This document shows positions 38,732 through 48,226 of a DNA stretch of 64,000 bases, in pieces (the first letter of the stretch is position 1; the number at the start of each line of letters is the position of its first letter). Position numbers and translations under genes: made by a program. The stretch spans positions 124,001-188,000 of the forward strand of contig CAVUOB010000011.1 in the NCBI GenBank assembly GCA_963743035.1, in the 5' to 3' direction. Under the pieces are notes generated by a model that searched no databases, was not told the DNA's origin, and saw only the letters and a list, made by a program, of their open reading frames with translations. This DNA is from PALSA-911 sp963743035. GTDB lineage: Bacteria; Pseudomonadota; Alphaproteobacteria; Acetobacterales; Acetobacteraceae.

Positions 38732-39763
38732 CTAGGCGCCCCCGTCCTTCGGTTTTTCGAGATGGCCGCCGAAGCCGTAGCGCATTGCTGACAGTAGCCG
38801 GTCCGCGTACTCGTCCGCGCCGCGCGAGCTGAAGCGGCCGAACAGCGCGGCGCTGATCACCGGCGCGGGGATGCCTTCGTCGATCGCGGCCTGCAGTGTC
38901 CAGCGTCCCTCGCCGGAATCCGACACGCGGCCGGCGAAATCGGACAGTTCCGGATTGCCGCGCAGCGCGCTGGCGGTGAGGTCGAGCAGCCAGGAACTGA
39001 TGACGCTGCCGCGCCGCCACATCTCCGCCACTTCAGCGACGTTGATCTGGTAGCGGTACAGCTCGGGATGGCGCAAAGGCGTCGTCTCCGCATCCACCAC
39101 CTGTTTTGCCAGGCCGGCATTGGCGTGCCGGATGATGTTCAATCCTTCCGCATAGGCCGCCATCGCGCCGTATTCGATGCCGTTATGCACCATCTTGACG
39201 AAATGCCCCGCACCGTTCGGGCCGCAATGCAAATAGCCGTGCTCGGCCTGGGACGGCTCGCCCACCGCGCCCGGCGTGCGCGCGGCGGCGGCGACGCCGG
39301 GCGCGAGGTCGCGAAAGATCGGGTCGAGATGGCGCACGATTTCGTCCTCGCCGCCGATCATGTGGCAATAGCCGCGCTCCAGGCCCCAGACGCCGCCGCT
39401 GACGCCGACATCGACGTAGTGCAGCCCCTTCGCCCGCAATTCGCCGGCGCGGCGGATGTCGTCATGGTAGTAGGAATTGCCGCCGTCGATGACGATGTCG
39501 CCGGCTTCCAGCAGCGGCGTCAGCGTCGCCAGCACCGGGTCCACCGCCGCCGCCGGCAGCATCATCCATACCGCCCGCGGCCTGGACAGGCCGTGGATGA
39601 AATCGGGCAGGCTGGCGGAGCCCTTGGCCCCCTTGCCCACCAGTTCCTGCATCGCGGCCGGATGCGTGTCATAGACGTGGCATTCATGCCCCGCCTGCAT
39701 CAGGCGCTGCACCATGTTGGCGCCCATCCGTCCCAGGCCGATCATGCCAAGCTGCATTGTCAT
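38732..39763 (-). CDS. gnd: 6-phosphogluconate dehydrogenase (decarboxylating), short form
   Basis: This is a 343-aa enzyme that oxidises 6-phosphogluconate to ribulose-5-phosphate and CO2. The Rossmann motif is GMIGLGRMGANMVQRLMQAG. The substrate-binding segments are VIDGGNSYYHDDIRRA and DVGVSGGVWGLERGYCHMIG. The catalytic lysine lies in GAGHFVKMVHNGIEYG. The length is that of the short GndA/YqeC form, not the 470-aa enterobacterial type. It is coupled to zwf. Confidence 0.95.
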   Translation of the reverse strand: MTMQLGMIGLGRMGANMVQRLMQAGHECHVYDTHPAAMQELVGKGAKGSASLPDFIHGLSRPRAVWMMLPAAAVDPVLATLTPLLEAGDIVIDGGNSYYHDDIRRAGELRAKGLHYVDVGVSGGVWGLERGYCHMIGGEDEIVRHLDPIFRDLAPGVAAAARTPGAVGEPSQAEHGYLHCGPNGAGHFVKMVHNGIEYGAMAAYAEGLNIIRHANAGLAKQVVDAETTPLRHPELYRYQINVAEVAEMWRRGSVISSWLLDLTASALRGNPELSDFAGRVSDSGEGRWTLQAAIDEGIPAPVISAALFGRFSSRGADEYADRLLSAMRYGFGGHLEKPKDGGA

Positions 39764-39828
39764 CCTCCCGCAGGGGCGCGCGTCTGGCGGTCCCCGATCC
39801 GTTTCATGCTCAATCTGCTTTTGCGCGC

Positions 39829-41934
39829 TCAGTTCCTGCGTGCGATCGCTTCCCTGGCCGCGGCCACGACATGCTCCGGCGTGAAGCCGAAATGCTCGGC
39901 GACGATCTTCATCGGCGCGGACAGGCCGAAGCTGTGCATGCCCAGCACGACGCCGCCCGATCCGGCGAACCGGTCCCAGCCGATCGGCGAGGCCTCCTCT
40001 ACCGTGACCCGGGCGGTGACGGCAGGCGGCAGCACCGCGTCGCGATAGGCCGCGTCCTGGGCATCGAACAGCTCCCAGGACGGCATGCTGACTACGCGCG
40101 CTGCGATGCTCCCGCCGGCCAGGATCTCGCGCGCCGCCAGGCAGAGCGCCACCTCGCTGCCGCTGGCGATCAGAATCACGTCGGGGCTGCCCTGTGGCGG
40201 ATCGACCAGCACGTAGCCGCCCTTGGCCAGCCCCGCGGCGGGGGCGAAGCGCGTGCGGTCCAGGATCGGCAACGCCTGTCGCGAGCAGATCAGCGCCGCC
40301 GGGCGGTTCTTCAGCTGCAGGATCACGCGATAGGCCTCGGTCGTTTCATTTGCATCGGCCGGGCGGATCACCAGCATGCCGGGAATGGCGCGCAGCGACA
40401 GGATCTGCTCGATCGGCTGGTGCGTCGGCCCGTCCTCGCCGACGCTGATCGAGTCATGCGTCCAGATATGCAGCACCGGCAGATCCATCAGCGAGGCCAG
40501 GCGGATCGCGCCGCGGGCATAATCGGTGAAGATCAAAAAACCCGCGCCGAACGCGCGCAGGCCGGTCAGCGCCATGCCGTTGACCGCGGCGCACATTGCA
40601 TATTCGCGAACCCCGAAGTGGAGGTTGCGGCCGCGATAGTTGCCGAGCGGACCTTCCGGCTGGAAGTCGCCGGCGAACTCGAAGGTCAGGCCGGTCTTGG
40701 TGCTCGGCGTCAGATCCGCCGCGCCGCCGAGCAGCCAGGGCAGTTTCGCGGCGACCGCGTTCAGCACCTTGCCCGACGCATCGCGCGTGGATAGTCCCGT
40801 CTCGCTCGGCGGGAATACCGGCAGCGTGGTTTCCCATCCGGCGGGCAGGTCGCGCCGGGCCAGCCGCTCGAGCTGCTCGCCGAGGTCGGGGTACTGGGCG
40901 CGGTAGCGCCGGGATGCCTCGGTCCATTCCCGGTGCAGCCTGGCGCCGCGCGCGCCCAGATTGGCGGCGAAATGCGCCGGCACTTCCGCCGGCACGACGA
41001 AGCTGCGGTCGGGGTCGAAGCCGAAGAACTCCTTGGTCAGGCGCACTTCCTCCACGCCCAGCGGTTCGCCGTGGGCGGTCGGCGAATCCTGCTTGTGCGG
41101 CGCACCATAGCCGATATGGCTGTGCACCACGATCAGCGTCGGGCGGTCGGCGGTGGCGAGAAACGCCCGATAGGCACGCTCCACCCGGTCGAGGTCGTTC
41201 GGATCGGTGACGCGCACGACATTCCAGCCATAGGCCAGGAACCGCGCCGCCACGTCCTCGGTCAGCGCGATATCGGTGTGGCCTTCGATGGTCACGCGGT
41301 TGCTGTCGTAGATCCAGCAAAGATTGGACAGCCGCAGATGCCCGGCCATGGAAGCCGCCTCGCCGGAAATGCCCTCCATCATGTCGCCGTCGCCGCAGAG
41401 CGCGTAGACGTTGAAATCGAACAGATCGAAACCCGGGCGGTTATAGGTCGCGCCCAGCCACCGGCCGGCGATCGCCATGCCGACGCTGGTGGCAGCGCCC
41501 TGGCCGAGTGGGCCCGTCGTCGTCTCCACACCGGAGGTCCAGCCATATTCCGGATGGCCCGGGCAGCGGCTGCCGGCCTGGCGGAAATTCTGGATGTCGT
41601 CCAGCGTGACCGCCTGGCGCCCGACCTGCTCGTAGGACGGATTGGCGGCCTTGATCCCGGCGAGGTGGATCAGGCTGTACAACAGCATGGAGGCATGGCC
41701 GGCGGACAGCACGAAGCGGTCCCGGTTCGGCCAGGCTGGGTCGGCGGGATCGTAGCGCAGAATGCGCTGCCACAGCGCATAGGCGGTGGGCGCGGCGTCC
41801 ATCGGCGTGCCGGGATGGCCGGAATTGGCCTTCTGCACCGCGTCCACGGCGAGCATGCGGATCGTATTGACCGAAAGCTGGTCCATATCCTGCTGGCGTG
41901 TGTCCTGCCGAGATGGGTTCTGCTGACCGGGCAT
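39829..41934 (-). CDS. tkt: transketolase
   Basis: This is a 701-aa TPP enzyme that moves two-carbon units in the non-oxidative pentose-phosphate branch. Motifs are KANSGHPGTPMDAAPTAYAL near residue 35, the TPP/Mg motif CGDGDMMEGISGEAASMAGH near residue 185, and ILSLRAIPGMLVIRPADANE in the second half. It is the second gene of the operon, 70 bp from the ppgK-like gene upstream and 65 bp from gnd downstream. Confidence 0.97.
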   Translation of the reverse strand: MPGQQNPSRQDTRQQDMDQLSVNTIRMLAVDAVQKANSGHPGTPMDAAPTAYALWQRILRYDPADPAWPNRDRFVLSAGHASMLLYSLIHLAGIKAANPSYEQVGRQAVTLDDIQNFRQAGSRCPGHPEYGWTSGVETTTGPLGQGAATSVGMAIAGRWLGATYNRPGFDLFDFNVYALCGDGDMMEGISGEAASMAGHLRLSNLCWIYDSNRVTIEGHTDIALTEDVAARFLAYGWNVVRVTDPNDLDRVERAYRAFLATADRPTLIVVHSHIGYGAPHKQDSPTAHGEPLGVEEVRLTKEFFGFDPDRSFVVPAEVPAHFAANLGARGARLHREWTEASRRYRAQYPDLGEQLERLARRDLPAGWETTLPVFPPSETGLSTRDASGKVLNAVAAKLPWLLGGAADLTPSTKTGLTFEFAGDFQPEGPLGNYRGRNLHFGVREYAMCAAVNGMALTGLRAFGAGFLIFTDYARGAIRLASLMDLPVLHIWTHDSISVGEDGPTHQPIEQILSLRAIPGMLVIRPADANETTEAYRVILQLKNRPAALICSRQALPILDRTRFAPAAGLAKGGYVLVDPPQGSPDVILIASGSEVALCLAAREILAGGSIAARVVSMPSWELFDAQDAAYRDAVLPPAVTARVTVEEASPIGWDRFAGSGGVVLGMHSFGLSAPMKIVAEHFGFTPEHVVAAAREAIARRN

Positions 41935-42004
41935 GTCCTGTCCTGCCTCCCTGCGGCGCCGTCGGAGCGCGCGTCCGGCCCGAAGCTACTACATCTTCAC
42001 GCTA

Positions 42005-42664
42005 CTACATCTTCGGCGCCGTTTCCCACGCGCGAAAGCCGCCGGTGAACGCGTTGGCGTTGTTGCCCGCCCGGCATAGCGGCGGCAAGGCATCCATCAG
42101 CCGGACATTGCCGCCGCCAAGCACCACGTCCTCCGGCATCAGGGCGTGCACCAGGCGCTCGGTGACTTCCTGTACATGCGCGCGCCATTTCTTCTTGCCC
42201 TTCGCCTTCAGGCCGCGCTCGCCCACGTAATCCTCGAACGTGCCCTTCTTGTAGGGGAGATGCCCGAGCTCCATCGGCACGACGATGCCGTCCACGATCA
42301 GCGTGGTGCCAAGCCCGGTCCCCAGGCCCAGGAACAGCATCTTGCCGCCCTGGTAGCTTCCCAGCGCCTGCATCGCGGCATCGTTCATGATCTTCACGGG
42401 GCAGCCGAGCGCGGCCTGGAAGTTGAAGCCCACCCAGCCGGGCGCCAGGTTATGGGGCTCGCCGATGATGCGGTCCTTCTGGACCGGCCCCGGATAGCCG
42501 ATGGTCGCGCCATCGAATTTCCAGCCGGCGGCCAGTTCCTTGAGCTGTGCAACCATCGCGTCGGGCGTCATCTTCGGGCCGGAGGCGAATTCCCGTGGCT
42601 TGGCGGCGCCGCTGAGCAGAATTTTGACATGAGTACCGCCGACATCGACCGCCAGGATATTCAT
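42005..42664 (-). CDS. ppgK: ROK-family glucokinase, resembling polyphosphate glucokinase
   Basis: This is a 219-aa sugar kinase. The phosphate-binding motif is LAVDVGGTHVKILLSG at the N-terminus. It is followed by IMNDAAMQALGSYQGGKMLF and GLGTGLGTTLIVDGIV, as in ROK kinases close to PpgK. It would phosphorylate glucose to glucose-6-phosphate; the use of polyphosphate instead of ATP is inferred from family resemblance only. ATG 42664 follows AAGGAGAG. It is the first gene of the ten-gene operon and diverges from the glycosidase at 42943. Confidence 0.75.
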   Translation of the reverse strand: MNILAVDVGGTHVKILLSGAAKPREFASGPKMTPDAMVAQLKELAAGWKFDGATIGYPGPVQKDRIIGEPHNLAPGWVGFNFQAALGCPVKIMNDAAMQALGSYQGGKMLFLGLGTGLGTTLIVDGIVVPMELGHLPYKKGTFEDYVGERGLKAKGKKKWRAHVQEVTERLVHALMPEDVVLGGGNVRLMDALPPLCRAGNNANAFTGGFRAWETAPKM

Positions 42665-42942
42665 GCCGGGTCTCTCCTTGTCTGCATCCAGTACTTCGCC
42701 CGAAGGCACTGGAGATTTCGTTCAGGCGTCGTTCGCAGTTGCACAATGAAACCGCGCGCGATGGGACGCCCGCTTAAGTCACGTTGCGGCGAGCGGTTCC
42801 GTCGGCGCCGGATCCCCGGCGATGCCGGACGGCCTGCATGGCTCTAGCACCGGCCTGCGGCAACCGGAAGATCGCATCCGCCTCGACAGGTCCGGCAAGG
42901 CGGTGTTCTATCTGAAGCGGGCAAGCAAAGGACTTCGAGATC
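42665..42942. promoter_or_regulatory. divergent control region between ppgK-like operon and glycosidase
   Basis: This 278-bp gap holds the starts of two divergent units, so both promoters should lie here. The ribosome-binding site of the minus-strand gene is visible. No clear -35/-10 pair or operator could be named by eye. Confidence 0.45.
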
Positions 42943-45138
42943 ATGGCTTTCAAGGTTCAGGTCGGCCCGCCGCAGATCGCCATCCATCACGGCCAGACCG
43001 TGCTCGTTACCGATCCAGACGGGCAGATCGCCTGGCCCAGCGACCGGGGGCTCTACTTCCTCGATACGCGGGTGATCAGCAGCTGGAGCCTCTACGCCAA
43101 CGGCGAGCCCTGGGATCTGCTGAACGGCGGCGCGATCACCTATTTCGGCGCCCGCATCTTCCAGACCAACGCCGCGTTCGTGACCGAGGACGGTCCGGTC
43201 GCAGCCCGCACCCTCGGCCTGACGCTGAGTCGGCACATCGCCGGCGGCATGCGCGAGGACATCGAGATCTCCAACAACAACCAGCATGCGGTGCGCTTCA
43301 ACCTCGAGATCGCCATACGCGGCGACTTTGCCGACATCTTCGAGGTCAAGAGCGGAAAGATCGTCCGCCGCGGACGGATCGTCTCGCGCTGGTCGGAGGC
43401 CCGGCAGCAATTGCGCCTGACCTACCGCAACAAGGATTTCTGCCGCGAGGTCGTGATCACCGCGCGGCCTTCCGGCTCCAAGGGGGTCTATGCCAATGGC
43501 CGCGTCAGCTTCGAGGTGGCGCTGGAGCCGAACGAGGTCTGGGATTGCTGCCTGCTGTACGACCTGATCGACGGCAAGCGCCGTCATGTGGCGCCGCGCC
43601 ACAGCGCCGCCGAATGCCACAAATCCGCGCATGCCCAGTCGATCGAGGAATGGCAGAGCACGGTGCTGAAGATCCAGACCAGCAACGAGGAGTTCTATCG
43701 CTGCTTCCATCAGGGGATCCTCGACATGGCGGCGCTGCGCCTGCCGATCGCGGGAACCGATCACATGGTGTTCATCCCGGCTGCCGGCCTGCCCTGGTTC
43801 GTCGCGCTGTTCGGACGCGACTCGCTGATCGTGTCACTGCAAACCATGCTGGTCTATCCGGAGTTCGCGCGCGGCGCGCTCGACGTGCTCGGCGCCTACC
43901 AGGCCAAGGAACGCGACGACTACCGCGACGCCGAACCCGGCAAGATCCTGCACGAGCTGCGCTATGGCGAGCTGGCGCATTTCAAGCTGATCCCGCACAC
44001 GCCGTATTACGGCACCGCGGACGCGACGCCGTTGTATCTGATCGCGCTGCATTCGGCCTGGCGGGCGACCGGCGACCGCGGCCTGCTCGAACAGCATCTG
44101 GCCACGGCTGAGGGCTGCCTGCACTGGATCGACCATTACGGCGACCGGGACGGCGACGGCTTCCAGGAGTACCAGACCCGCTCCCCGGCCGGTTACGAGA
44201 ACATGGGCTGGAAGGATTCCGGCGATTCCGTGGTGAACGAGGACGGCACGCTGGTGAAGGGCCCGAAGGCCCTGTGCGAACTGCAGGGCTATGTCTACGA
44301 CGCCTGGCTGCGCATGGCGCAGATCTACGACGAGCTGGGCAAGCCTGACCGGGCGGAGGAACTGCGCCGCAAGGCGGCGACGCTGTTCCGCCGGTTCAAC
44401 GAGGTGTTCTGGGACGAGGCGCGCGGCTTCTACGCCTACACGCTGGACGGCGACAAGAAACCGGTATTCTCGGTCGCCTCCAACCAGGGCCATTGCCTGT
44501 GGTCCGGCATCGTGCCGCCCAAGCGGGCGGCGCGGGTGGTGGCGAGGATGATGCAGCCGGACATGCTGAGCGGCTGGGGCATCCGCACGCTGTCGGCCAC
44601 GCACAAGGCGTTCAATCCCTACAACTATCAAACGGGCGCGGTCTGGCCGCATGACAACGCCATCATCGCCGCCGGCTTCCGCCGCTACGGCTTCGTGGCC
44701 GAAGCCGCCGCGATCGCGCGCTGCATCAGCGACGCCGCCAGCCATTTCCAGGTGAACCAGTTGCCCGAACTCTATGCCGGCCTGCAGCGCGAGAACGGCA
44801 GCTTCCCGGTGCAATATGTCGGCGCCAACGTGCCGCAGGCCTGGGCGGCCGGGGCGCCGTTCGTTCTCATGCAGGCCATGCTCGGCATCCTGCCGGATGC
44901 GCCGGGCGAGCGGCTCTATGTCGATCCCGTGCTGCCGGATTGGCTGCCCGACATCACCCTGTTCGATCTTCGCCTGGGGCGGCGGACCTTCGACGTGCAT
45001 TTCTGGCGCGACGGGGAAGAGACGAAATTCAAGGTGCTGCGCGGCGACCGGAAGCTGGTCGTGCGCCGCAGCATCGCGGAGGCCAGGAGGCTCCTGACGG
45101 CGGAGGAGCCCGAGGTGGAAGCAATGCCGGCCGGCTGA
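42943..45138 (+). CDS. amylo-alpha-1,6-glucosidase / glycogen-debranching-type glycosidase
   Basis: This is a 731-aa protein without a signal peptide. Residues 10-205 form the N-terminal glycogen-debranching beta domain (FLDTRVISSWSLYANGEPWD). The rest is an (alpha/alpha)6-barrel with LPWFVALFGRDSLIVSLQTM, PYYGTADATPLYLIALHSAW, GWKDSGDSVVNEDGTLV and YQTGAVWPHDNAIIAAGF. It probably releases glucose or short oligosaccharides from branched glucans in the cytoplasm. Divergence from the glucokinase-pentose-phosphate operon suggests a joint pathway from stored glucan to NADPH and pentoses. Confidence 0.85.
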   Translation: MAFKVQVGPPQIAIHHGQTVLVTDPDGQIAWPSDRGLYFLDTRVISSWSLYANGEPWDLLNGGAITYFGARIFQTNAAFVTEDGPVAARTLGLTLSRHIAGGMREDIEISNNNQHAVRFNLEIAIRGDFADIFEVKSGKIVRRGRIVSRWSEARQQLRLTYRNKDFCREVVITARPSGSKGVYANGRVSFEVALEPNEVWDCCLLYDLIDGKRRHVAPRHSAAECHKSAHAQSIEEWQSTVLKIQTSNEEFYRCFHQGILDMAALRLPIAGTDHMVFIPAAGLPWFVALFGRDSLIVSLQTMLVYPEFARGALDVLGAYQAKERDDYRDAEPGKILHELRYGELAHFKLIPHTPYYGTADATPLYLIALHSAWRATGDRGLLEQHLATAEGCLHWIDHYGDRDGDGFQEYQTRSPAGYENMGWKDSGDSVVNEDGTLVKGPKALCELQGYVYDAWLRMAQIYDELGKPDRAEELRRKAATLFRRFNEVFWDEARGFYAYTLDGDKKPVFSVASNQGHCLWSGIVPPKRAARVVARMMQPDMLSGWGIRTLSATHKAFNPYNYQTGAVWPHDNAIIAAGFRRYGFVAEAAAIARCISDAASHFQVNQLPELYAGLQRENGSFPVQYVGANVPQAWAAGAPFVLMQAMLGILPDAPGERLYVDPVLPDWLPDITLFDLRLGRRTFDVHFWRDGEETKFKVLRGDRKLVVRRSIAEARRLLTAEEPEVEAMPAG

Positions 45139-45284
45139 TCTCTGGCCCGGCATCCGCAGCTGCCAGAGAACCCCTGGGGGCCAGCCGGCGCCAAATTCCC
45201 ACGCTGTGCAGGCGTAACGGACGCCTGACATCCGCGTCTGACGGCGGTGGAGCTTGTCCGCCAAAGGGCGATGGGCAGCGGGCG

Positions 45285-46019
45285 ATGGGGGCGTGGGGCA
45301 TGGAAGTTGCGCGACGAGGGTTGCTGCTGGCGGTGTCGGTATGTCTGCCGGTCATGGCTATGCGCGCGGCCAGGGCGGACACCACCGATCTCGCGGTCCT
45401 GTGCGATCTGACCCTGGGGCCGGCCTTGCGCGCGGCCGGGGCGGCCTATGACGCCCATGCCGGGGTGCGTATCCACGTGTTTCCCACGCCGCCAGGCCTG
45501 ATCGTGCCGCAGCTCGCGCGTGACGTGCAGATCGATGTCGTGGTGACGCAGCCGGACATTCTGGACCGGGCGGTCGCGGCGGGCCTGCTCGCCGGGCCCC
45601 GGAGCGGCAACTGGGCCGATCCGCTGGTGATCGCGGAGCCGGCCGGCGCGGCTGGGCCGGCCGATGGCGGGAAATTCGCGCTCAGCGAGCTGCCCGCCGC
45701 CTCCGGGATCGACGGAGCGGCCGTCGCTGCCGGGCTCGGCGTGCCGACGGAGCGCATCGCCAGCGCGATCGACACGCGGGAGGTGGCTTTCCTGCTGACC
45801 TCCGGCGCCGCCCGGGCCGGGCTGCTGTACCGGACGGATGTGCGCACGGATCCCCGGCTGCGGGCGTTGCGCGTGCTCGCGGACCCGCCGCCGGCGGTGT
45901 TTGCCGCGGCCGTGACGAAGGGCGCGCGTCGCCCGAACCCGGCGGCCTTCGTCGCCTTCCTGGCGACTTCCCCGGCCGTCGCGGTGCTCGCTGATCATGG
46001 TCTGGAGACCGTGGCATGA
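45285..46019 (+). CDS. ModA-like periplasmic substrate-binding protein
   Basis: This is a 244-aa protein with an N-terminal signal peptide (VARRGLLLAVSVCLPVMAM, cleavage near ARAD). The mature part resembles molybdate-binding ModA proteins: PALRAAGAAYDAHAG, VVVTQPDILDRAVAAGLL, then a second lobe with GLGVPTERIASAI and TREVAFLLTSGAARAGLLYR. No ABC permease or ATPase lies beside it. The stop overlaps the cytochrome b start by 4 bp, and a molybdopterin oxidoreductase follows, so it may serve that enzyme rather than a transporter. An alternative ATG lies at 45300. Confidence 0.65.
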   Translation: MGAWGMEVARRGLLLAVSVCLPVMAMRAARADTTDLAVLCDLTLGPALRAAGAAYDAHAGVRIHVFPTPPGLIVPQLARDVQIDVVVTQPDILDRAVAAGLLAGPRSGNWADPLVIAEPAGAAGPADGGKFALSELPAASGIDGAAVAAGLGVPTERIASAIDTREVAFLLTSGAARAGLLYRTDVRTDPRLRALRVLADPPPAVFAAAVTKGARRPNPAAFVAFLATSPAVAVLADHGLETVA

Positions 46020-46690
46020 CCGCCCCCCGCGACGTGCAGCGCCACCCGATCGTGGTGCGGATCGCCCATTGGATCATGGCGCTGTCGGTTCTGGTGATGA
46101 TCGGCAGCGGCTGGCGCATCTACAATGCCAGCCCGATCTTCGGCTTCACCTTCCCGGAGGCGTTCACGCTGGGCGGCGACGGGGAGGCTTCGCTGGCGCG
46201 CCACAACGACCCCGGCGTCGCCACCGCGCTCGGCTGGCATTTCGCCGGCATGTGGCTGCTGGCCGCGAGCTACCTGCTGTTCGTGCTGTGGGGCCTGCTG
46301 TCGGGCCATTTTCGCCGGGACTTCCTGCCGGTCGGTCCGAAAGCCTTCCTGCGCGACTTCATCGCTGCCGCGCGGTTCCGGCTGGAACACCGGCTCGGCA
46401 CCTATAACGCGGTGCAGAAGGTCTTCTACTGGGGCGTGCTGGCGCTGGTGGCGGTCATGATCGTCTCGGGCATCGCCATCTGGAAACCGGTGCAGACCTA
46501 TCCGCTGGAAGTGCTGTTCGGCGGCTTCCAGGGCGCGCGGATCGTCCATTTCCTCGCCATGTCCGGGATTTCCGCCTTTGTGCTGGTGCATGTCGCCCTG
46601 GTCGTGCTGGTGCCGAAAACCCTCGTCGCCATGGTGGTGGGACACGCTTCCTCTCCGGCGCACGGGCCGCATCCGGAGGCCGGACAATGA
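46016..46690 (+). CDS. cytochrome b561-type membrane protein
   Basis: This is a 224-aa protein with about five membrane helices. The first helix carries HPIVVRIAHWIMALSVLVMI; further histidines lie in ALGWHFAGMWLLAASYLLF and ISAFVLVHVALVVL, suitable for b-type haem ligands. It overlaps the molybdopterin enzyme downstream by 4 bp. Such pairs act as a quinone-linked electron carrier with a periplasmic sulfite-oxidase-type molybdoenzyme. Confidence 0.83.
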   Translation: MTAPRDVQRHPIVVRIAHWIMALSVLVMIGSGWRIYNASPIFGFTFPEAFTLGGDGEASLARHNDPGVATALGWHFAGMWLLAASYLLFVLWGLLSGHFRRDFLPVGPKAFLRDFIAAARFRLEHRLGTYNAVQKVFYWGVLALVAVMIVSGIAIWKPVQTYPLEVLFGGFQGARIVHFLAMSGISAFVLVHVALVVLVPKTLVAMVVGHASSPAHGPHPEAGQ

Positions 46691-47406
46691 GCATCGACAG
46701 GATGGATCTGGGCCGGCGCCGGCTGCTGGGCGGCGGGCTGTCACTCGGCGCGCTGACCCTGCTGACCGGCTGCGACATCAGCGACAACGACGCCGTGCAA
46801 AGCGTGCTGGCGCGCTTCTCTGCCTGGAACGATCGGGTGCAGGCGGCCTTGTTCAGCCCGACGCGCCTGGCGCCGACCTTCCCCGAGGCGATGGCGGTCA
46901 GGGATTTCCGCTATAATGCCTGGTACGGGCCGGAAAAATCGCCGGTGCTCGATCCGGACAGATATCGTCTCAGCCTGGCCGGGCTGATCGCCGATCGCCG
47001 GCCGTGGACTGTGGCGCAACTGCACGCCTTGCCGCAGGTCAGCCAGGTCACGCGCCATGTCTGCGTGGAGGGCTGGAGCATGATCGGCAAATGGACGGGC
47101 ACGCCGCTCAGTGCTTTCCTGCAACGGGTCGGCGCCGATACCACGGCGAAATATGTCGGGTTCGAATGCGCCGACGGGTATTATGAGGGGATCGACATGC
47201 CCACGGCGCTGCATCCGCAGACCATCATGGCGTTCAGCCTGTCCGACCAGACCCTGCCGCGGAAATACGGGTTTCCGTTCAAGATCCGCATTCCCACCAA
47301 GCTCGGTTTCAAGAACCCGAAATTCGTCACCACGATCTACGTCACCAATCAGCAGCCACACGGCTTCTGGTCCGACCGCGGCTATAACTGGTTCAGCGGA
47401 ATATGA
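46687..47406 (+). CDS. Tat-exported sulfite-oxidase-family molybdopterin oxidoreductase
   Basis: This is a 239-aa protein. It begins with a twin-arginine signal, DLGRRRLLGGGLSLGALTLL, ending at TGC, which may be a lipoprotein site. The molybdopterin domain has the cysteine ligand in TRHVCVEGWSMIGKWTG, and DMPTALHPQTIMAF and GFPFKIRIPTKLGFKNPKFV follow, as in the MsrP/YedY and plant sulfite oxidase fold. It probably works in the periplasm with the cytochrome b encoded just upstream. The substrate is unknown; methionine sulfoxide, sulfite or another small oxyanion is possible. Confidence 0.85.
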   Translation: MSIDRMDLGRRRLLGGGLSLGALTLLTGCDISDNDAVQSVLARFSAWNDRVQAALFSPTRLAPTFPEAMAVRDFRYNAWYGPEKSPVLDPDRYRLSLAGLIADRRPWTVAQLHALPQVSQVTRHVCVEGWSMIGKWTGTPLSAFLQRVGADTTAKYVGFECADGYYEGIDMPTALHPQTIMAFSLSDQTLPRKYGFPFKIRIPTKLGFKNPKFVTTIYVTNQQPHGFWSDRGYNWFSGI

Positions 47407-47416
47407 GCCTGGGCAT

Positions 47417-48226
47417 ATGAGCATGGGGCATAGGAGCATGGCCGCGGGCAGGCGGGACCGGGCGCGGATCTGCGCCATCGCCGTGATGGCCAAGGCGCCG
47501 CAGGCCGGCCGGTCCAAGACCCGGCTCTGCCCGCCCTTGCAGGCCGCAGAGGCCGCCGCCCTCAGCGCCGGCTTCCTGCGGGACATGACCGAGAACATCG
47601 CGGCCGCCGCGCGGGCGGCGCCGATCCGGGGCCTGGTCGCCTATGCGCCGGCCGGCGCGGCCGCGCTGTTCGACGGCCATCTCGCGAACGGCACCGGCCT
47701 GATCCTGGCCGATGGCCTGTCGGATATCCGCGAGGCGATGCCGGGAGATGTGCAGGGCTTCGGCCGCTGCCTGTTGCATGCCGTCCAGGCGATGCTGGCG
47801 CAGGGCTTCGGCGCCGCCTGCGTGCTGAACTCCGACAGCCCGACGTTGCCGACCGCGTTGCTGGTCCGCGCCGCGCAGGCGCTGCTGGAAGCGGGCGACC
47901 GGGCGGTGCTCGGCCCGGCCGTGGACGGCGGCTATTATTTGCTCGGCGTGAAGGCGCGGCATGCGCGGCTTTTCGCGGATGTCGCCTGGAGCACCGCAGG
48001 CGTCGCCGAGGCAACCCGGGCGAGGGCGGCGGAGCTGGGCCTGGAAATGCGCGAACTGCCGCCCTGGTACGACGTCGATGACCGCGCGGCGCTGACCCGC
48101 CTGGTGGATGAGATGGAAGGGCCCGACCGGGACGCAAGCCTGCGCCCCTATCCGGCGCCGGCGACCGGGGCCGCATTGCATCGGATCGGCCTGCTCGGCG
48201 CCTGGCAGGCGCGGGCAGCCGAATGA
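47417..48226 (+). CDS. TIGR04282/DUF2064-family nucleotidyl/glycosyltransferase-like protein
   Basis: This is a 269-aa protein with a GT-A-like fold. AVMAKAPQAGRSKTRLCPPL is the family's nucleotide-sugar signature, CVLNSDSPTLPTALLVRAAQ holds the metal-binding aspartates, and GPAVDGGYYLLGVK follows. Members are annotated in arsenosugar or glycolipid clusters, but the acceptor is usually unknown. The start is ATG 47417; a later ATG at 47438 is possible. It overlaps the next glycosyltransferase gene by 4 bp, so the two are coupled. Confidence 0.8.
   Translation: MSMGHRSMAAGRRDRARICAIAVMAKAPQAGRSKTRLCPPLQAAEAAALSAGFLRDMTENIAAAARAAPIRGLVAYAPAGAAALFDGHLANGTGLILADGLSDIREAMPGDVQGFGRCLLHAVQAMLAQGFGAACVLNSDSPTLPTALLVRAAQALLEAGDRAVLGPAVDGGYYLLGVKARHARLFADVAWSTAGVAEATRARAAELGLEMRELPPWYDVDDRAALTRLVDEMEGPDRDASLRPYPAPATGAALHRIGLLGAWQARAAE

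Noticed and set aside
41985..42014. Short duplicated segment CTACTACATCTTC at the end of the ppgK-like gene
   Set aside because: It is a small local duplication around the stop codon with no evident function.
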